A stretch of 64,000 nt of DNA from an uncultured Sutterella sp. (GCA_900545275.1 UQYG01000002.1:1-64000), one strand, 5' to 3'. Shown: positions 8,447-17,617, counted from the stretch's first letter. Program-made: numbers and translations. The notes: generated by a model from the sequence alone, not told the origin.

Positions 8447-9643
8447 ATGAAGAAGTCTCTCCTCGCGCTCGCCGTTCTCGGCGCCGCCGCTTCCGCTCAG
8501 GCCGCCGACGTCTCCGTCTACGGCGTGGTCGACACCGGTCTTGCCTATACGTACCAGGACAACTGGGGTATCGACAGCGGTACCGTTGCTCATACCACCG
8601 ACGGCGAAAGCAGCCTCGAAATGGCCTCCGGCATCAACGCCTCCTCGCGCTTCGGCATCGTCGGTTCCGAAGACCTCGGCAACGGCATGAAGGTCTCCTT
8701 CAAACTCGAAAGCGGCATCAACACGGACGACGGCGCCCTCAACCAGGGCGGCCGCCTCTTCGGCCGTGAAGCCTCCCTCACGCTCTCGGGCGACTTCGGC
8801 AAGATCTCGGCCGGCCGCATGGGCGGCGTCGGCTCCTCCGCCGGCACCTACGACTACGTCTACCTCATCGGCGAAGCCTTCGACGGCGGCGACTTCAACA
8901 TCTGGGGCATGACCGCTTCGAGCCGCTACGACAACATGATCACCTACGAAACGCCGGAATTCGCGGGCGTCAAGGTGACGGCCCAGTATTCGTTTGACGG
9001 CGACGTCAACGGCGACAACGACGACTATGACCCTGTTGACAATCCTCAGCACGGTACGGAAGGCAAGTCCTCGGTCGACCGCTACGCCTCGCTCGCCGTG
9101 ACGGGCGGCTTCGGCAACCTGCAGTTCGTGGGCGCCTACGAATACTTCAACCACGCCTCGACCTCCGCCGTCAAGGACGACGGCCACCTCTTCCACCTGG
9201 GCGGCAACTACGACTTCGGCGTCACGAAGGTTTTCGCCCTTGCGCAGTACTACCAGGGCATCCGCAACGCTGCCGGTTGGGATCTGACGGACGACCTCAT
9301 CGATAACGTTGCATGGGACAAAGACTGTGGCACGGACGGCTTCAAGGGCTACGGCCTGCACATCGGCTCCATCACCCCGATCGGCGGGGGTGACCTGACG
9401 GTGGCCGCCTACTTCCAGGACGGCAAGCTCCAAAACATCTACTCCGATCCCCAGGACAAGTTTGACATTGACGCTCAGTACGTCGGCTTGACGGCCCGCT
9501 ACGCCTATCACCTGAGCAAGCGCACCGACGCCTACCTCGGCGCCGGCTACGCCAAGGCCACGCTTGACACCTCCGCGTTCGATGAACACGACATGGAAAA
9601 GGAACTCATCCAGGCCTATGTCGGTCTCACGCACCGCTTCTAA
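8447..9643 (+). CDS. Gram-negative outer-membrane porin
   Basis: A 398-residue general porin of the Burkholderiales type (Gram-negative porin, 16-stranded trimeric barrel family). The signal peptide MKKSLLALAVLGAAASAQA precedes ADVSVYGVVDTGLAY, the standard first strand. SSRFGIVGSEDLGNGMKVSF and FGREASLTLSGDFGKISAGR are hallmark strands. It ends YVGLTHRF, with the C-terminal Phe needed for outer-membrane assembly. The start has a GGAAGG ribosome binding site. It is a single transcript with its own promoter region and terminator, and the loops are Asp/Gly-rich. It is likely the major diffusion porin. Confidence 0.95.
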   Translation: MKKSLLALAVLGAAASAQAADVSVYGVVDTGLAYTYQDNWGIDSGTVAHTTDGESSLEMASGINASSRFGIVGSEDLGNGMKVSFKLESGINTDDGALNQGGRLFGREASLTLSGDFGKISAGRMGGVGSSAGTYDYVYLIGEAFDGGDFNIWGMTASSRYDNMITYETPEFAGVKVTAQYSFDGDVNGDNDDYDPVDNPQHGTEGKSSVDRYASLAVTGGFGNLQFVGAYEYFNHASTSAVKDDGHLFHLGGNYDFGVTKVFALAQYYQGIRNAAGWDLTDDLIDNVAWDKDCGTDGFKGYGLHIGSITPIGGGDLTVAAYFQDGKLQNIYSDPQDKFDIDAQYVGLTARYAYHLSKRTDAYLGAGYAKATLDTSAFDEHDMEKELIQAYVGLTHRF

Positions 9644-9674
9644 TCGACGTTCCTAATACGTTGATCTGAATCGC

Positions 9675-9707
9675 GCCCCGGTTTCCCAAAAGGAGCCGGG
9701 GCTTTTT
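9675..9707 (+). terminator. Porin terminator
   Basis: GCCCCGG (9675-9681) pairs with CCGGGGC (9696-9702), followed by TTTTT. Confidence 0.9.
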
Positions 9708-10189
9708 GCATCCGGAGGACGCCCTTTTCCTTTTACGGCGGATACACCTGCGGTCTTTTCCGCCGGGTTTCGGACAAAAAGCGGCGCTTCTGCGCAGATC
9801 CCGACGCAGCACCGGTCTTCGTCCCCATGCAGACAAGCTCCACAGGATGTCCGCTTTGGACGCGGAATGACTTCTCCCAACCTCTCCGACGATAGGCCGG
9901 ACTCCCTTTACATTGAAGCCTCCGCCGACGCTCCCGATCCCGTCCGCGTAACCTCATCCGTTCACACCCGCTGAAGCCTTCGGGTAAGGCAAGACCCGAA
10001 GATTGGCCATGCCTCCGATCTCGCCGAGGCTCCGGCCGTCAATCGACGCCACGGAAATCCCCGCCGCCCCCGGCACGCCGCCGCTCGTTTACGAAACCAT
10101 TCCCGACGTTGAAGACGCGGGCAGCCTCTCTCCCTCTCTCTGACCTCCTGAAGAAGCGTCAGCTTTCCTTTCCTCAATCTCCGGACGCA
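9708..10189. other. Intergenic region without a convincing gene
   Basis: About 480 bp lie between the porin terminator and the terminator of the convergent transporter gene. The short open frames are arginine-rich with no start signals and look like chance. No mobile-element ends or RNA gene were recognised. Confidence 0.5.
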
Positions 10190-10217
10190 CAAAGGCCCGC
10201 CGATTCGGCGGGCCCTT
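10190..10217 (-). terminator. sstT terminator
   Basis: AAGGCCCGCCG (10192-10202) and CGGCGGGCCCTT (10206-10217) make a long GC stem with a 3-nt loop. On the minus strand it ends in TTTGTGCG. Confidence 0.75.
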
Positions 10218-10252
10218 GCGGTGAGGTTTATGCGTTGAGAAACGGCGTGTCG

Positions 10253-11497
10253 TCAGGCATTTCCCTTGGCGATCCGTTCCGCACGCTTGCAGGCGGCGTA
10301 GGTGAAGAGCACGTCGGTCGAGCTGTTGAGCCCCGTTTCGCAGGAGTCCTGCAGAACGCCGATCACGAAGCCCACGGCCACGACCTGCATGGCGGTGTGT
10401 TGATCGATGCCGAAGAGCCCGCAGGCGAGCGGAATGAGCATGATGGAGCCGCCCGGGACGCCCGAGGTGCCCGCCGCACAGATGGTGGCGACGACGCAAA
10501 GGAAGAGCGCCGTAGGAATGTCGACGGTAATGCCGAGCGAGTACGCGGCCGAGAGCGTCAGGACCGTGATCGTGATCGCGGCGCCGCCCATGTTGACGGT
10601 GGCCCCGACGGGGATCGAAACGGCGTAGGTGGCTTCGGGAAGATTCATGCGTCGGCAGAGTTCGAGGTTCACCGGAATGTTCGCGGCGGAGGAGCGCGTG
10701 AAGAAGGCCGAGATCCCCGACTCGCGCAGCGTCTGGAAGGTCGCGGGATAGGGATTGTCGTGCGTGCAGAGCCACACGATGAAGGGGTTCACGACAAGCG
10801 CGACGAAGGCCATGGAACCGATCAGAACGGCAAGGAGATGCGCGTAGTCGACCATCGCGCCGAGACCTTCGGTAGCGAGGAGCTCGGAGACGAGACCGAA
10901 GATACCGAAGGGCGCGAAGCGGATGACGAGCGAAACGATGAATTCCACGGCGCGGGAAGCGTCCTGCAGAACTTTGCGCGTCTCGTCCGTCCCCTTGCGG
11001 AGAACCAGACCCATGGCGATGGCCCAGGCGAGAATGCCGATGTAGTTGGCCGAAGCGAGCGCGTGGAAGGGATTGTCGACGAGATTGAGGACGAGCGAAC
11101 GGAGCACGTCGCCGATGCCGCCCGGAGCATTCACTTCCGCGCCCTGGGCAACGAGCTGGATCTCGGAGGGAAGCATGAAGCTCGCCGCCACGGCGACGAG
11201 CGCCGCGGAGAAGTTCGCGGCGAGATAAATGAAGATGATGGGCTTGATGTGGACGGATTCGCTCAGGTCGCTGCGGCCGGCGATCGAACTCATGACGAGC
11301 ACGAAGACGAGAACCGGAGCGACGCCCTTCAGGGCCGTGACGAAGATGGTCCCGAGAAAGCCCGCGGACTTGGCGAGTTCGGGCGAAGAGAGGCCGAGAA
11401 GACAGCCGAGAACGAAACCTACGAGAATCTGCTTGATGAGGGAAGCCTGCAGAAAAGGCATGGCAAAGCGGAAGACTTTGCGTAGCGATGTGCGCAT
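10253..11497 (-). CDS. sstT: Serine/threonine:Na+ symporter SstT
   Basis: A 414-residue inner-membrane symporter of the DAACS (glutamate transporter fold) family, the same length as E. coli SstT. Many hydrophobic segments are seen. The signature regions are RSSAANIPVNLELC, the re-entrant/helix-7 motif NMGGAAITITVLTLSAAYSLG, and AAGTSGVPGGSIMLIPLACGLFG with QDSCETGLNSSTDV near the end. These form the substrate/Na+ site in the family. The start chosen has AGGA upstream and gives MRTSLRKVF; a longer open frame lacks support. It imports serine or threonine using the sodium gradient, useful for amino-acid fermentation. Confidence 0.93.
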   Translation of the reverse strand: MRTSLRKVFRFAMPFLQASLIKQILVGFVLGCLLGLSSPELAKSAGFLGTIFVTALKGVAPVLVFVLVMSSIAGRSDLSESVHIKPIIFIYLAANFSAALVAVAASFMLPSEIQLVAQGAEVNAPGGIGDVLRSLVLNLVDNPFHALASANYIGILAWAIAMGLVLRKGTDETRKVLQDASRAVEFIVSLVIRFAPFGIFGLVSELLATEGLGAMVDYAHLLAVLIGSMAFVALVVNPFIVWLCTHDNPYPATFQTLRESGISAFFTRSSAANIPVNLELCRRMNLPEATYAVSIPVGATVNMGGAAITITVLTLSAAYSLGITVDIPTALFLCVVATICAAGTSGVPGGSIMLIPLACGLFGIDQHTAMQVVAVGFVIGVLQDSCETGLNSSTDVLFTYAACKRAERIAKGNA

Positions 11498-11599
11498 GTG
11501 GGGATTCCTGTTGTTTTCGGGAGGGTTTTCCTTCGGTCGAAGACTCTTCTTCGGACGTTCGACCAAAGACCTTCCGATTGTAGCGCCATCGGACAAGGC

Positions 11600-11636
11600 A
11601 AAAGAAAACTCCCGCCGTCCGAAGACTCGGGAGTTT
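11600..11636 (-). terminator. Terminator after yqhA-like gene
   Basis: AAACTCCCG (11606-11614) pairs with CGGGAGTTT (11628-11636). On the minus strand the stem is followed by TTTTCTTTT. Confidence 0.85.
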
Positions 11637-11678
11637 CGAGAGGTTTTCGCGGAAAAAACGCAGAAAAGCGTTGCGTTT

Positions 11679-12173
11679 TCAGTGCGCCTTCTTCGTGAGA
11701 AGGTCGATCCCGCACATGACGAGCGCCGAGAGCACGAAGGTCAGGTGGATGATCACGTACCAGAACAACTTGTCGTTTTCGGTCGTCGGGATGTTCATGA
11801 AGACGCGCAGAAGGTGGATCGACGAGATCGCCACGATCGAGGCGGCCACCTTGTTCTTCAACGAACCCGCATCCATCTTGCCGAGCCACGAGAGCTTGTC
11901 CTGCGACTCCTGGATGTCAAGCGACGAGACGAAGTTTTCGTAGCCCGAGAACATCACCATGACGATGAGGCCGCCCACGAGGCCCATGTCGACCATGGAA
12001 AGAATGCCGAGTATGAGGTCGGCCTCCTTCATTTCCAGAACATGCGGAATGATGTGGAAGGCTTCCTGAAAGAATTTGATGCCCAGACACAAAAGCGCGA
12101 GCGTGAGGCCGAGATAGATCGGAGCGAGCAGCCAGCGGCCCGCATACATGGCTCGTTCGAAAAAAGATTCCAT
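11679..12173 (-). CDS. yqhA: YqhA-family (UPF0114) inner-membrane protein
   Basis: A 164-residue membrane protein with about four hydrophobic helices, matching the UPF0114/YqhA family in length and landmarks: MESFFERAMYAGRWLLAPIY at the N-terminus, LGILSMVDMGLVGGLIVMV, and SIHLLRVFMNIPTTENDKLFW. The molecular function is not established. It is flanked by its own terminator and that of the nitronate monooxygenase, so it is monocistronic. The name rests on family resemblance only. Confidence 0.9.
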   Translation of the reverse strand: MESFFERAMYAGRWLLAPIYLGLTLALLCLGIKFFQEAFHIIPHVLEMKEADLILGILSMVDMGLVGGLIVMVMFSGYENFVSSLDIQESQDKLSWLGKMDAGSLKNKVAASIVAISSIHLLRVFMNIPTTENDKLFWYVIIHLTFVLSALVMCGIDLLTKKAH

Positions 12174-12225
12174 CGTGAGTGAAAGTGAACGGTGAAAAGG
12201 AAACGCGATTTTAGCAGAAGATCCG

Positions 12226-12266
12226 AAAAAAACGCTCCGGGAGAGCCTTTCGGCAATCCCGGAGCG
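12226..12266 (-). terminator. Terminator after nitronate monooxygenase gene
   Basis: CGCTCCGGG (12233-12241) pairs with CCCGGAGCG (12258-12266). The minus-strand transcript then runs into a T-rich tract (complement of the A run at 12226-12232). Confidence 0.9.
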
Positions 12267-12291
12267 TCCGCTTTTCCCGCTCCCTGCGGCA

Positions 12292-13557
12292 TCAGGCCGG
12301 CACGGGAAGGAGAATTTCGTCGCGACGGCTCGTGAGATAGTCGCGGAAGATGTGTTCGGCGGGCGGCTGGTACCACGTACCGTCCGGGAGCTTCACGCTG
12401 GTTTCCTTGAGGCGCCAGGCCGAAGCTCCGCAGGTCCAGAGCTTGTAGTTGCGCATCTGAACGCACAGGCAGGTTTTCCCAGCGACGGCGGGCTGCTTCA
12501 CCTCGGGATGTTCGGCGACGGCCTCTCGGAAAGCCTTCAAATACTGACATTCGCCGTGGTCGAGCATGTACCCGTAAGCCTCGCACTGCGGCTTCGTGTT
12601 GGCGTTGATGGCGGGAGAACACGAGAGCATGCGCATGGGATAGCCCGTCGGAGAAATTCCGTTCACGACGATTTCATCCTTCTCGGCGTTGAAGTAGCGC
12701 TGCTTCACGTCGTCTGGAATGCCCGACTCGCGGGCGATCGTAAAGCGCGTCGCCACCTGCACGGCGTCGGCCCCCTCCTCCATGAGCCGCACGCCGTCGG
12801 TCCCGGTGAAGACGCCGCCCCCGGCGATGAGGGGAATCGAAAGTCCCTTCTCCGCGAGGTATTGCTTCACGTCGCGGACGATGTCGGAGAGCTTGAAGTT
12901 CGCCCAGTCAAAACCGAATCCAAGGTGGCCGCCGGCTAGCGGCCCCTCCACCACGACGAAGTCCGGGAGACGCTCGGTCTTGGCGGTGCGCCGCAGGAAG
13001 ATGTTGAGCGCCCGCACGGACGAAACGACGATGCCGAGCTTCGCATCGCGAAAGCGGGGATTATCCGCCATCAGTCCGAAACTCGAGGTATGAAGACCCG
13101 CGGAAAGGCTGATGCCGTCGATTCCGGCGTCGAGCGCCGCGTTGAGGCGGGCCTTGAGCGAACCGAGCGGGTCGTTCATGGTGAGCTTTTCCATGACGTT
13201 GATGAAAACGAGTCCGTCCCCCTTCTTCGCACTCATGACGTCTTCCACGTAGCCCTTGGTGGCGTTGCGGATGCTTTCGAGATCAAAGTGCATGTCGGGC
13301 TTCGGGGCGAGCCCGGCAAAGACTTTGCAGAGTTTGGCCTTGGCAGCCGTGAAATGGGTCCCGAGAAGACGGTCCGAGACGTCGGGCATCATGGCGTCGG
13401 AGATGTGGCCGATGCCGCCGCAGCGGGCGACCTCGAGCGCGAGCTCCTTCGTGGAGATGTTGACCCCCATGCCGCCGAGGACGATGGGCAGCAGCTCCTT
13501 TTTGCCGAGAATGAGTCGGTAGTCGTTGAGACACTTGTCGAGAATGGATTCGTTCAT
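12292..13557 (-). CDS. Nitronate monooxygenase / 2-nitropropane dioxygenase-like FMN enzyme
   Basis: A 421-residue FMN TIM-barrel protein. PIVLGGMGVNIST near the N-terminus, CGGIGHISDAMM, VVVEGPLAGGHLGF, PLIAGGGVFTGTDGVRLMEEGADAVQVATRF and FNAEKDEIVVNG follow the NMO/NPD family order. The segment KTCLCVQMRNYKLWTCG near the C-terminus is extra and cysteine-rich. The start is the ATG giving MNESILDKC; the frame extends about 63 codons further upstream without family similarity, and the Shine-Dalgarno is weak. The family oxidises alkyl nitronates, though some members act as reductases in lipid or quinone metabolism, so the substrate is open. Confidence 0.87.
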   Translation of the reverse strand: MNESILDKCLNDYRLILGKKELLPIVLGGMGVNISTKELALEVARCGGIGHISDAMMPDVSDRLLGTHFTAAKAKLCKVFAGLAPKPDMHFDLESIRNATKGYVEDVMSAKKGDGLVFINVMEKLTMNDPLGSLKARLNAALDAGIDGISLSAGLHTSSFGLMADNPRFRDAKLGIVVSSVRALNIFLRRTAKTERLPDFVVVEGPLAGGHLGFGFDWANFKLSDIVRDVKQYLAEKGLSIPLIAGGGVFTGTDGVRLMEEGADAVQVATRFTIARESGIPDDVKQRYFNAEKDEIVVNGISPTGYPMRMLSCSPAINANTKPQCEAYGYMLDHGECQYLKAFREAVAEHPEVKQPAVAGKTCLCVQMRNYKLWTCGASAWRLKETSVKLPDGTWYQPPAEHIFRDYLTSRRDEILLPVPA

Positions 13558-14726
13558 GGCAGTCGTGTGGTGGGCCGCAACTGAGCGGCGAAAAAACGTG
13601 GGGGAAAGTCTGCGGGAGGGAGGACTGCTTTCGAACGCCCTTTTTATGCGGGTAAACACGGGGGACAAAAGTTCGTTAGAATGCATTTCCTCAGAGAGAA
13701 CGCCGCCGCACAAGGCGTTTGGGCGACGTAAACAAACGTTTCCCAACCGTTCGGATTACCCCGCACAGGGTATGTTTCAGCGTTTCGGACGAAAAAGCAC
13801 ACTAAGCAAAATGTCGTGCCGACGCCGGGTCGGAATGGGCAAACGTCTGCTTCGGCACGACTTTTCGGAGGGTTTCCAAGGAAAAAGGCGTTTTCCAGAC
13901 GCCGTTTCCCAATCCGGGAAAGATCCGAAAAAGAATCGAACCGCCCTTTCGGGAAGTTCGTTTTTGCCCGATTCTCTTAAGACGGGGTTCAGACCGGCTC
14001 GGGAAAATGCTCCTCCTCTGCGGCTGAAGCTTCTCTTTTTCCGACGCGAACGGGTTCTTTAGGAAAGCTTCGGGCACGGCGGACCGCAAGGCATTGCCAA
14101 AGGGATGCTTCGAAGAAAGTGACGAAGACGGTTTTCCTCCCGCTCTTTTTCACGGAAAGACCTCGATGCACGCAACCGCTTCCATTTATTCCCCGATCGG
14201 TGTCTTTATAAAAGAATGCGGTCCATTCTTTTCCGCTTTCATTCGAATATCGAGGGAAGACCCGGTGAACCCTCAAAGACCTTTCTACGGATCTCCGTTA
14301 TGTACAGAAATGTAGCGGAGGACGACGCACAAAAACACCGACCAGGAAGAGTGGAGGGAAACTGTTCCGATCGGGAACTATACGGAAAAGCAAACTTACG
14401 GTTTCGAGAGATTCGCAACCGACATGTGCTGGAAAAGCATGCCGTGATGCTCAACCGGGACATCTCTGCAAAAGGAAAAGATCCATTAGGGATATGCCCC
14501 ATAGCTTAAGAAGACATGACATCAATGGTTCCAAAGCAGAAATATTGATGTAAGAAGAGATGGAATCCGATGTCAATTTTTCACATGTCTCTATGAGAAT
14601 CAACATGGTTTGAACATCGTATCGTGTGTGTTATACCTGTAATTCACTTTATTCTGTGAGTTCAACCACTTTAGTAGATCAAATTTTTCTTCTTATAAAC
14701 CCCATGCCTACGTCACTTTTCTCAGA
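13558..14726. other. Long intergenic region, becoming AT-rich to the right
   Basis: Nearly 1.2 kb without a supportable gene. The first half keeps genomic composition and contains several imperfect hairpins. From about 14500 it becomes strikingly AT-rich, unlike the rest of the window. Small open frames (for example around 14216-14509) lack ribosome binding sites and motifs. The composition break suggests acquired DNA or a decayed gene next to the hipBA-like pair. Confidence 0.5.
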
Positions 14727-14750
14727 CTCTTCTGTTTTTATGACAGAGAG
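14727..14750. promoter_or_regulatory. Inverted repeat, candidate HipB-like operator
   Basis: CTCTTCTGT and ACAGAGAG form a near-perfect dyad about 70 bp before the hipB-like start. A TATAAT at 14787-14792 follows. Toxin-antitoxin operons of this type are normally autoregulated at such dyads; binding here is inference. Confidence 0.4.
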
Positions 14751-14817
14751 CGCTTGAAATCATATAATTCATATCATAGATAGTTTTATAATACTTTACT
14801 CACAGGATTCTTAGTTT

Positions 14818-15123
14818 ATGAGACCATCTTTTGCTACTGCGGAAGCAGTCGAAGCTCTCGGTCGAAGGATCCGTTTCCTTCGTGTTCAAAGAAAGCTTCA
14901 GCAAAAAATCGTTGCGGAACGCGCGGGGATTTCCGTCAACACCCTCTCAAAAATGGAACTTGGAGACTGCGGTGTTTCGATCGGCAACATCGTTTCCGTG
15001 CTTCACGCGATCGGCGTGGACGACCCCTTCTCTTCTTTGGGTGCGGACGATCTTGGCGAAGCCTTTTTGACGGATCGCCCTCTTCCTCAGCGCGTTCGTC
15101 GCCGCCGGGTGAAGGAGGAGTAA
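14818..15123 (+). CDS. HipB-like XRE-family antitoxin/regulator
   Basis: A 101-residue DNA-binding protein. An XRE helix-turn-helix spans about residues 14-68: LGRRIRFLRVQRKLQQKIVAE, RAGISVNTLSKMELGDCG and SIGNIVSVLHAIGVDDP. The tail is basic (RVRRRRVKEE). It is the first gene of a pair with the HipA-like gene 5 bp downstream, whose ribosome binding site lies inside this gene's end. It should repress its own AT-rich promoter and bind the HipA-like partner, as is known for HipB. Confidence 0.88.
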   Translation: MRPSFATAEAVEALGRRIRFLRVQRKLQQKIVAERAGISVNTLSKMELGDCGVSIGNIVSVLHAIGVDDPFSSLGADDLGEAFLTDRPLPQRVRRRRVKEE

Positions 15124-15128
15124 CAAAA

Positions 15129-16517
15129 ATGTTGCGAATGGACCACCGCATCTGGCTCTTTTCCTATCCTCTCTCTTTCGGGAATGACCCCGAAAAAAGA
15201 ATTCCCGTCGGACGACTTCATGTTCGGGATGATGAACCGGCGACTTCTCGTCGAACCGTTTTGGAATCCCGTTCGGGCTCTTTATTTGAAAACGCCTCCG
15301 GGAAAGCTCCGAGAAATGCCAAACGGCGTTCCGTTCAGACGACGCGTCCGTCCCTTTGGTTTGAGTACGACGACGCGTGGTTGTCCGAAGGCTTCGCGCT
15401 CTCACACGATCTGCCTTTGAAAAATGGCCCGATCCTGCCGACGAAGGGTAAGCGTCTTTTTTCCTTCCTCGAGGACGTCCGCCTCGATCCGGAGATTCGT
15501 TTCCTTATGGAGGAAGCGAAGGATAAAGGCGTTTCACTCGACTGGACCCTCGACGTCAAGCCCGAAGAGGCCGCATTTACGTCCCTTCTCGAGGAGAATT
15601 CCTCGCTCGGCGCTCTCTCGGTTACGTTGGAGGGCGACGTAAAACCCCTCGCACCCTCCCTCCTTGCGAAGCGGCTTTCGCTTCGTCCGGCCCTTCCCGT
15701 CTTTCAGTCCCGAGGCGACGAACTCCTCTACGCCCACCACGCAGCCGAGCGCAACCGCGCGCGAAAAGCGGAACTCGAACTTCTTCTTTCCGCCCGCACG
15801 CTCCCGGGACGCACGCCCGTCTATTCGGTACTCGTCGACAAGCGCCCCGTCGTCGCGACTTTCGGACTATCGACCGAGCCCGTACACGCTGCGCTCTGGC
15901 AAGGTTTTTCACTGGAAATCGCCCGGTCCGTCGGGATCCGCACCGTGACGCCCACACTCAGAATGCTGATGGGCGAACCCGTACTCCTTCGCACCCGCGC
16001 CGACCGCGACGCCGGGAACCGCTCCCTGGCGTCACTCTCGGCCAAGGCCCTCATCGCGCCGAAGGGAACGGGACTGCGCAGGACGATCACTTATTCCGAC
16101 ATCGTCGACTTTCTGACGCGCGAAGGCGCCGCTCCCAAGGAAGACCTCCCCGAAGTTTGGCGCCGCATGGCCTTTACCCTTCTCACGGGGCCCACGGGAG
16201 ACCACCCCGGGCGCTGGCTCTTCGTACGGCCCGCCGGCGTTCATTCGGACGGATGGCGCCTTGCCCCCGCTCACAGTCTCACCTTCACGTCCCCTTCGCT
16301 CTCTGCGCGCGGCGGCATGAAGCTGCGGGCCGGTTCGGCGCGCTTCACGACGGACGAGGCGATCACCTACGCTCCCTACTTCGATCTCTCGATTCAGGAA
16401 GCCAAGCGCTTCGTCCTCACCGTACGCCGCCGTCTTCTCGACTGGGACGCCGACGCGCGCGAATACGGCATCCCGCCGAGAGAAATCGAAGCCATGGCGG
16501 ACGCCTTCGAAGACTGA
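15129..16517 (+). CDS. HipA-like protein with degenerate kinase motifs
   Basis: A 462-residue protein. Its order of blocks follows HipA Ser/Thr kinases: an N-terminal YDDAWLSEGFALSHDLP and FSFLEDVRLDP region (80-120), then LGALSVT, SLEIARSVGI and RTRADRD (288-293, normally RFDR). Next come MAFTLLTGPTGDHPGRW (348-363) and GWRLAPAHSLTFTSP (375-389). Key catalytic positions appear lost. The usual Lys of the A-K-F motif reads VATF (242-245). The NxDDHxxN loop is GPTGDHPGR. The following metal-binding Asp of the LAPAFD/YD motif is replaced (LAPAHS). It is probably not an active kinase. AGGAGGAG before the ATG supports strong expression. Confidence 0.8.
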   Translation: MLRMDHRIWLFSYPLSFGNDPEKRIPVGRLHVRDDEPATSRRTVLESRSGSLFENASGKAPRNAKRRSVQTTRPSLWFEYDDAWLSEGFALSHDLPLKNGPILPTKGKRLFSFLEDVRLDPEIRFLMEEAKDKGVSLDWTLDVKPEEAAFTSLLEENSSLGALSVTLEGDVKPLAPSLLAKRLSLRPALPVFQSRGDELLYAHHAAERNRARKAELELLLSARTLPGRTPVYSVLVDKRPVVATFGLSTEPVHAALWQGFSLEIARSVGIRTVTPTLRMLMGEPVLLRTRADRDAGNRSLASLSAKALIAPKGTGLRRTITYSDIVDFLTREGAAPKEDLPEVWRRMAFTLLTGPTGDHPGRWLFVRPAGVHSDGWRLAPAHSLTFTSPSLSARGGMKLRAGSARFTTDEAITYAPYFDLSIQEAKRFVLTVRRRLLDWDADAREYGIPPREIEAMADAFED

Positions 16518-16560
16518 TCTTCGTGGCACAATGCATCAAAACACCATTGGAGGAGACGGC

Positions 16561-17343
16561 ATGAACAAAACCTATGCCCTCATCACCGGCGCCTCGAGCG
16601 GAATCGGTCTCGAAATCGCCCGTCAGCTCGCCGCGCGCCGCATGCATCTCACGCTCGTCGCCCGTTCGGGCGACGTTCTCGAGGAGGTGGCCCGTGAACT
16701 CAACGAACGCTTCGGCGTCGACGTGCGCACCGCGGCTCTTGATCTTGCCGAGCCCGACGGCTGCGAAGCGCTGGAGAACCTCATTGAAAAGGACGATCGG
16801 GAACTCACGCTTCTCGTCAACAACGCCGGCGTCGGCGCCTTCGGATCAGCTCTCGAGGTCGACGACGAACGCGTTTGCGCGATGCTTCGCCTCAACGCGG
16901 AGGCCGTGACGCGCCTCACGCTCTTTTGCGCGAAGCGCTTTGCGGAGCGCGGACACGGCCGCATCCTCAACATCGCTTCGACGGGCGCCTTCCAGCCCTG
17001 TCCCTGGCTTGCGGTCTACGGTGCGACCAAAGCCTACGTACTCCACTTCTCCGAGGCCCTCGCCGAAGAAATGAAGGGAACGGGCGTCACCGTCACGGCC
17101 TTCTGTCCCGGGCCCACGCGCACCAACTTCGGAACCGCCGCGGGGCTCGAAGAGGATTCACCCTTTGACGAGTACGCACAGGACGTGCGCCCCGTCGCGA
17201 GAGCGGCCCTCGACGCCGCCTTCCGGGGCGCCCCGGTCGAAATTGAAGGCTGGCTCAACCGTTGCGTCGCGGTCGTCGCCCAGGTTGCGCCCCGCGCCCT
17301 GACACGCAAAATCGCCGGCAAAATGCTGCGCAGGATGCGCTGA
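16561..17343 (+). CDS. Short-chain dehydrogenase/reductase
   Basis: A 260-residue classical SDR, cytosolic and NAD(P)H-dependent. The nucleotide motif TGASSGIG is at residues 9-16, NNAG follows near 90, a Ser in NIASTGAF, and the catalytic YGATK near 160. The C-terminal extension with VAQVAPRALTRKIAGKMLRRMR resembles the DltE/YqjQ-type subgroup. The start is set by GGAGGAG; ten codons of open frame before it are not needed. It begins 43 bp after the hipA-like gene and could be cotranscribed with it or with the small gene downstream. The substrate is unknown. Confidence 0.9.
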   Translation: MNKTYALITGASSGIGLEIARQLAARRMHLTLVARSGDVLEEVARELNERFGVDVRTAALDLAEPDGCEALENLIEKDDRELTLLVNNAGVGAFGSALEVDDERVCAMLRLNAEAVTRLTLFCAKRFAERGHGRILNIASTGAFQPCPWLAVYGATKAYVLHFSEALAEEMKGTGVTVTAFCPGPTRTNFGTAAGLEEDSPFDEYAQDVRPVARAALDAAFRGAPVEIEGWLNRCVAVVAQVAPRALTRKIAGKMLRRMR

Positions 17344-17423
17344 GTTTGCGTATCCGCACTCCGCGCGGGCTATACTTCGGGGACCGCGGAACTTCTCCGC
17401 CAACCTTTTCGAAAGGAAACACC

Positions 17424-17600
17424 ATGCGCAAGCACATGCGTCGCGTTACGTTCAAGGCCGAATACGGCATGACCTGGGGCTGGTACGCCCACTTCCGCGA
17501 ACTCTATCGCCGCTTCAAGAAGGGCGACGATTCGGTTCTCAACGAACTCGGCAAGTACCTCAATCTCGACGAGGAAGCCGTCGAAGCCAAGGCCGAATAA
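17424..17600 (+). CDS. Small basic protein of unknown function
   Basis: A 58-residue protein, MRKHMRRVTFKAEYGMTWGW at the start and FRELYRRFKKGDD in the middle, ending in an acidic tail. AAGGAAA stands 6-9 nt before the ATG and a strong terminator follows the stop by 18 bp, which argues for a real gene. No domain is recognised. The mix of aromatic and basic residues in the first half could bind nucleic acid or membrane, but that is a guess. Confidence 0.65.
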   Translation: MRKHMRRVTFKAEYGMTWGWYAHFRELYRRFKKGDDSVLNELGKYLNLDEEAVEAKAE

Positions 17601-17617
17601 GCCCTTCCCCTGCAGGA

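Noticed and set aside
8360..9634. 424-codon minus-strand frame
   Set aside because: It mirrors the porin gene and has no independent support.
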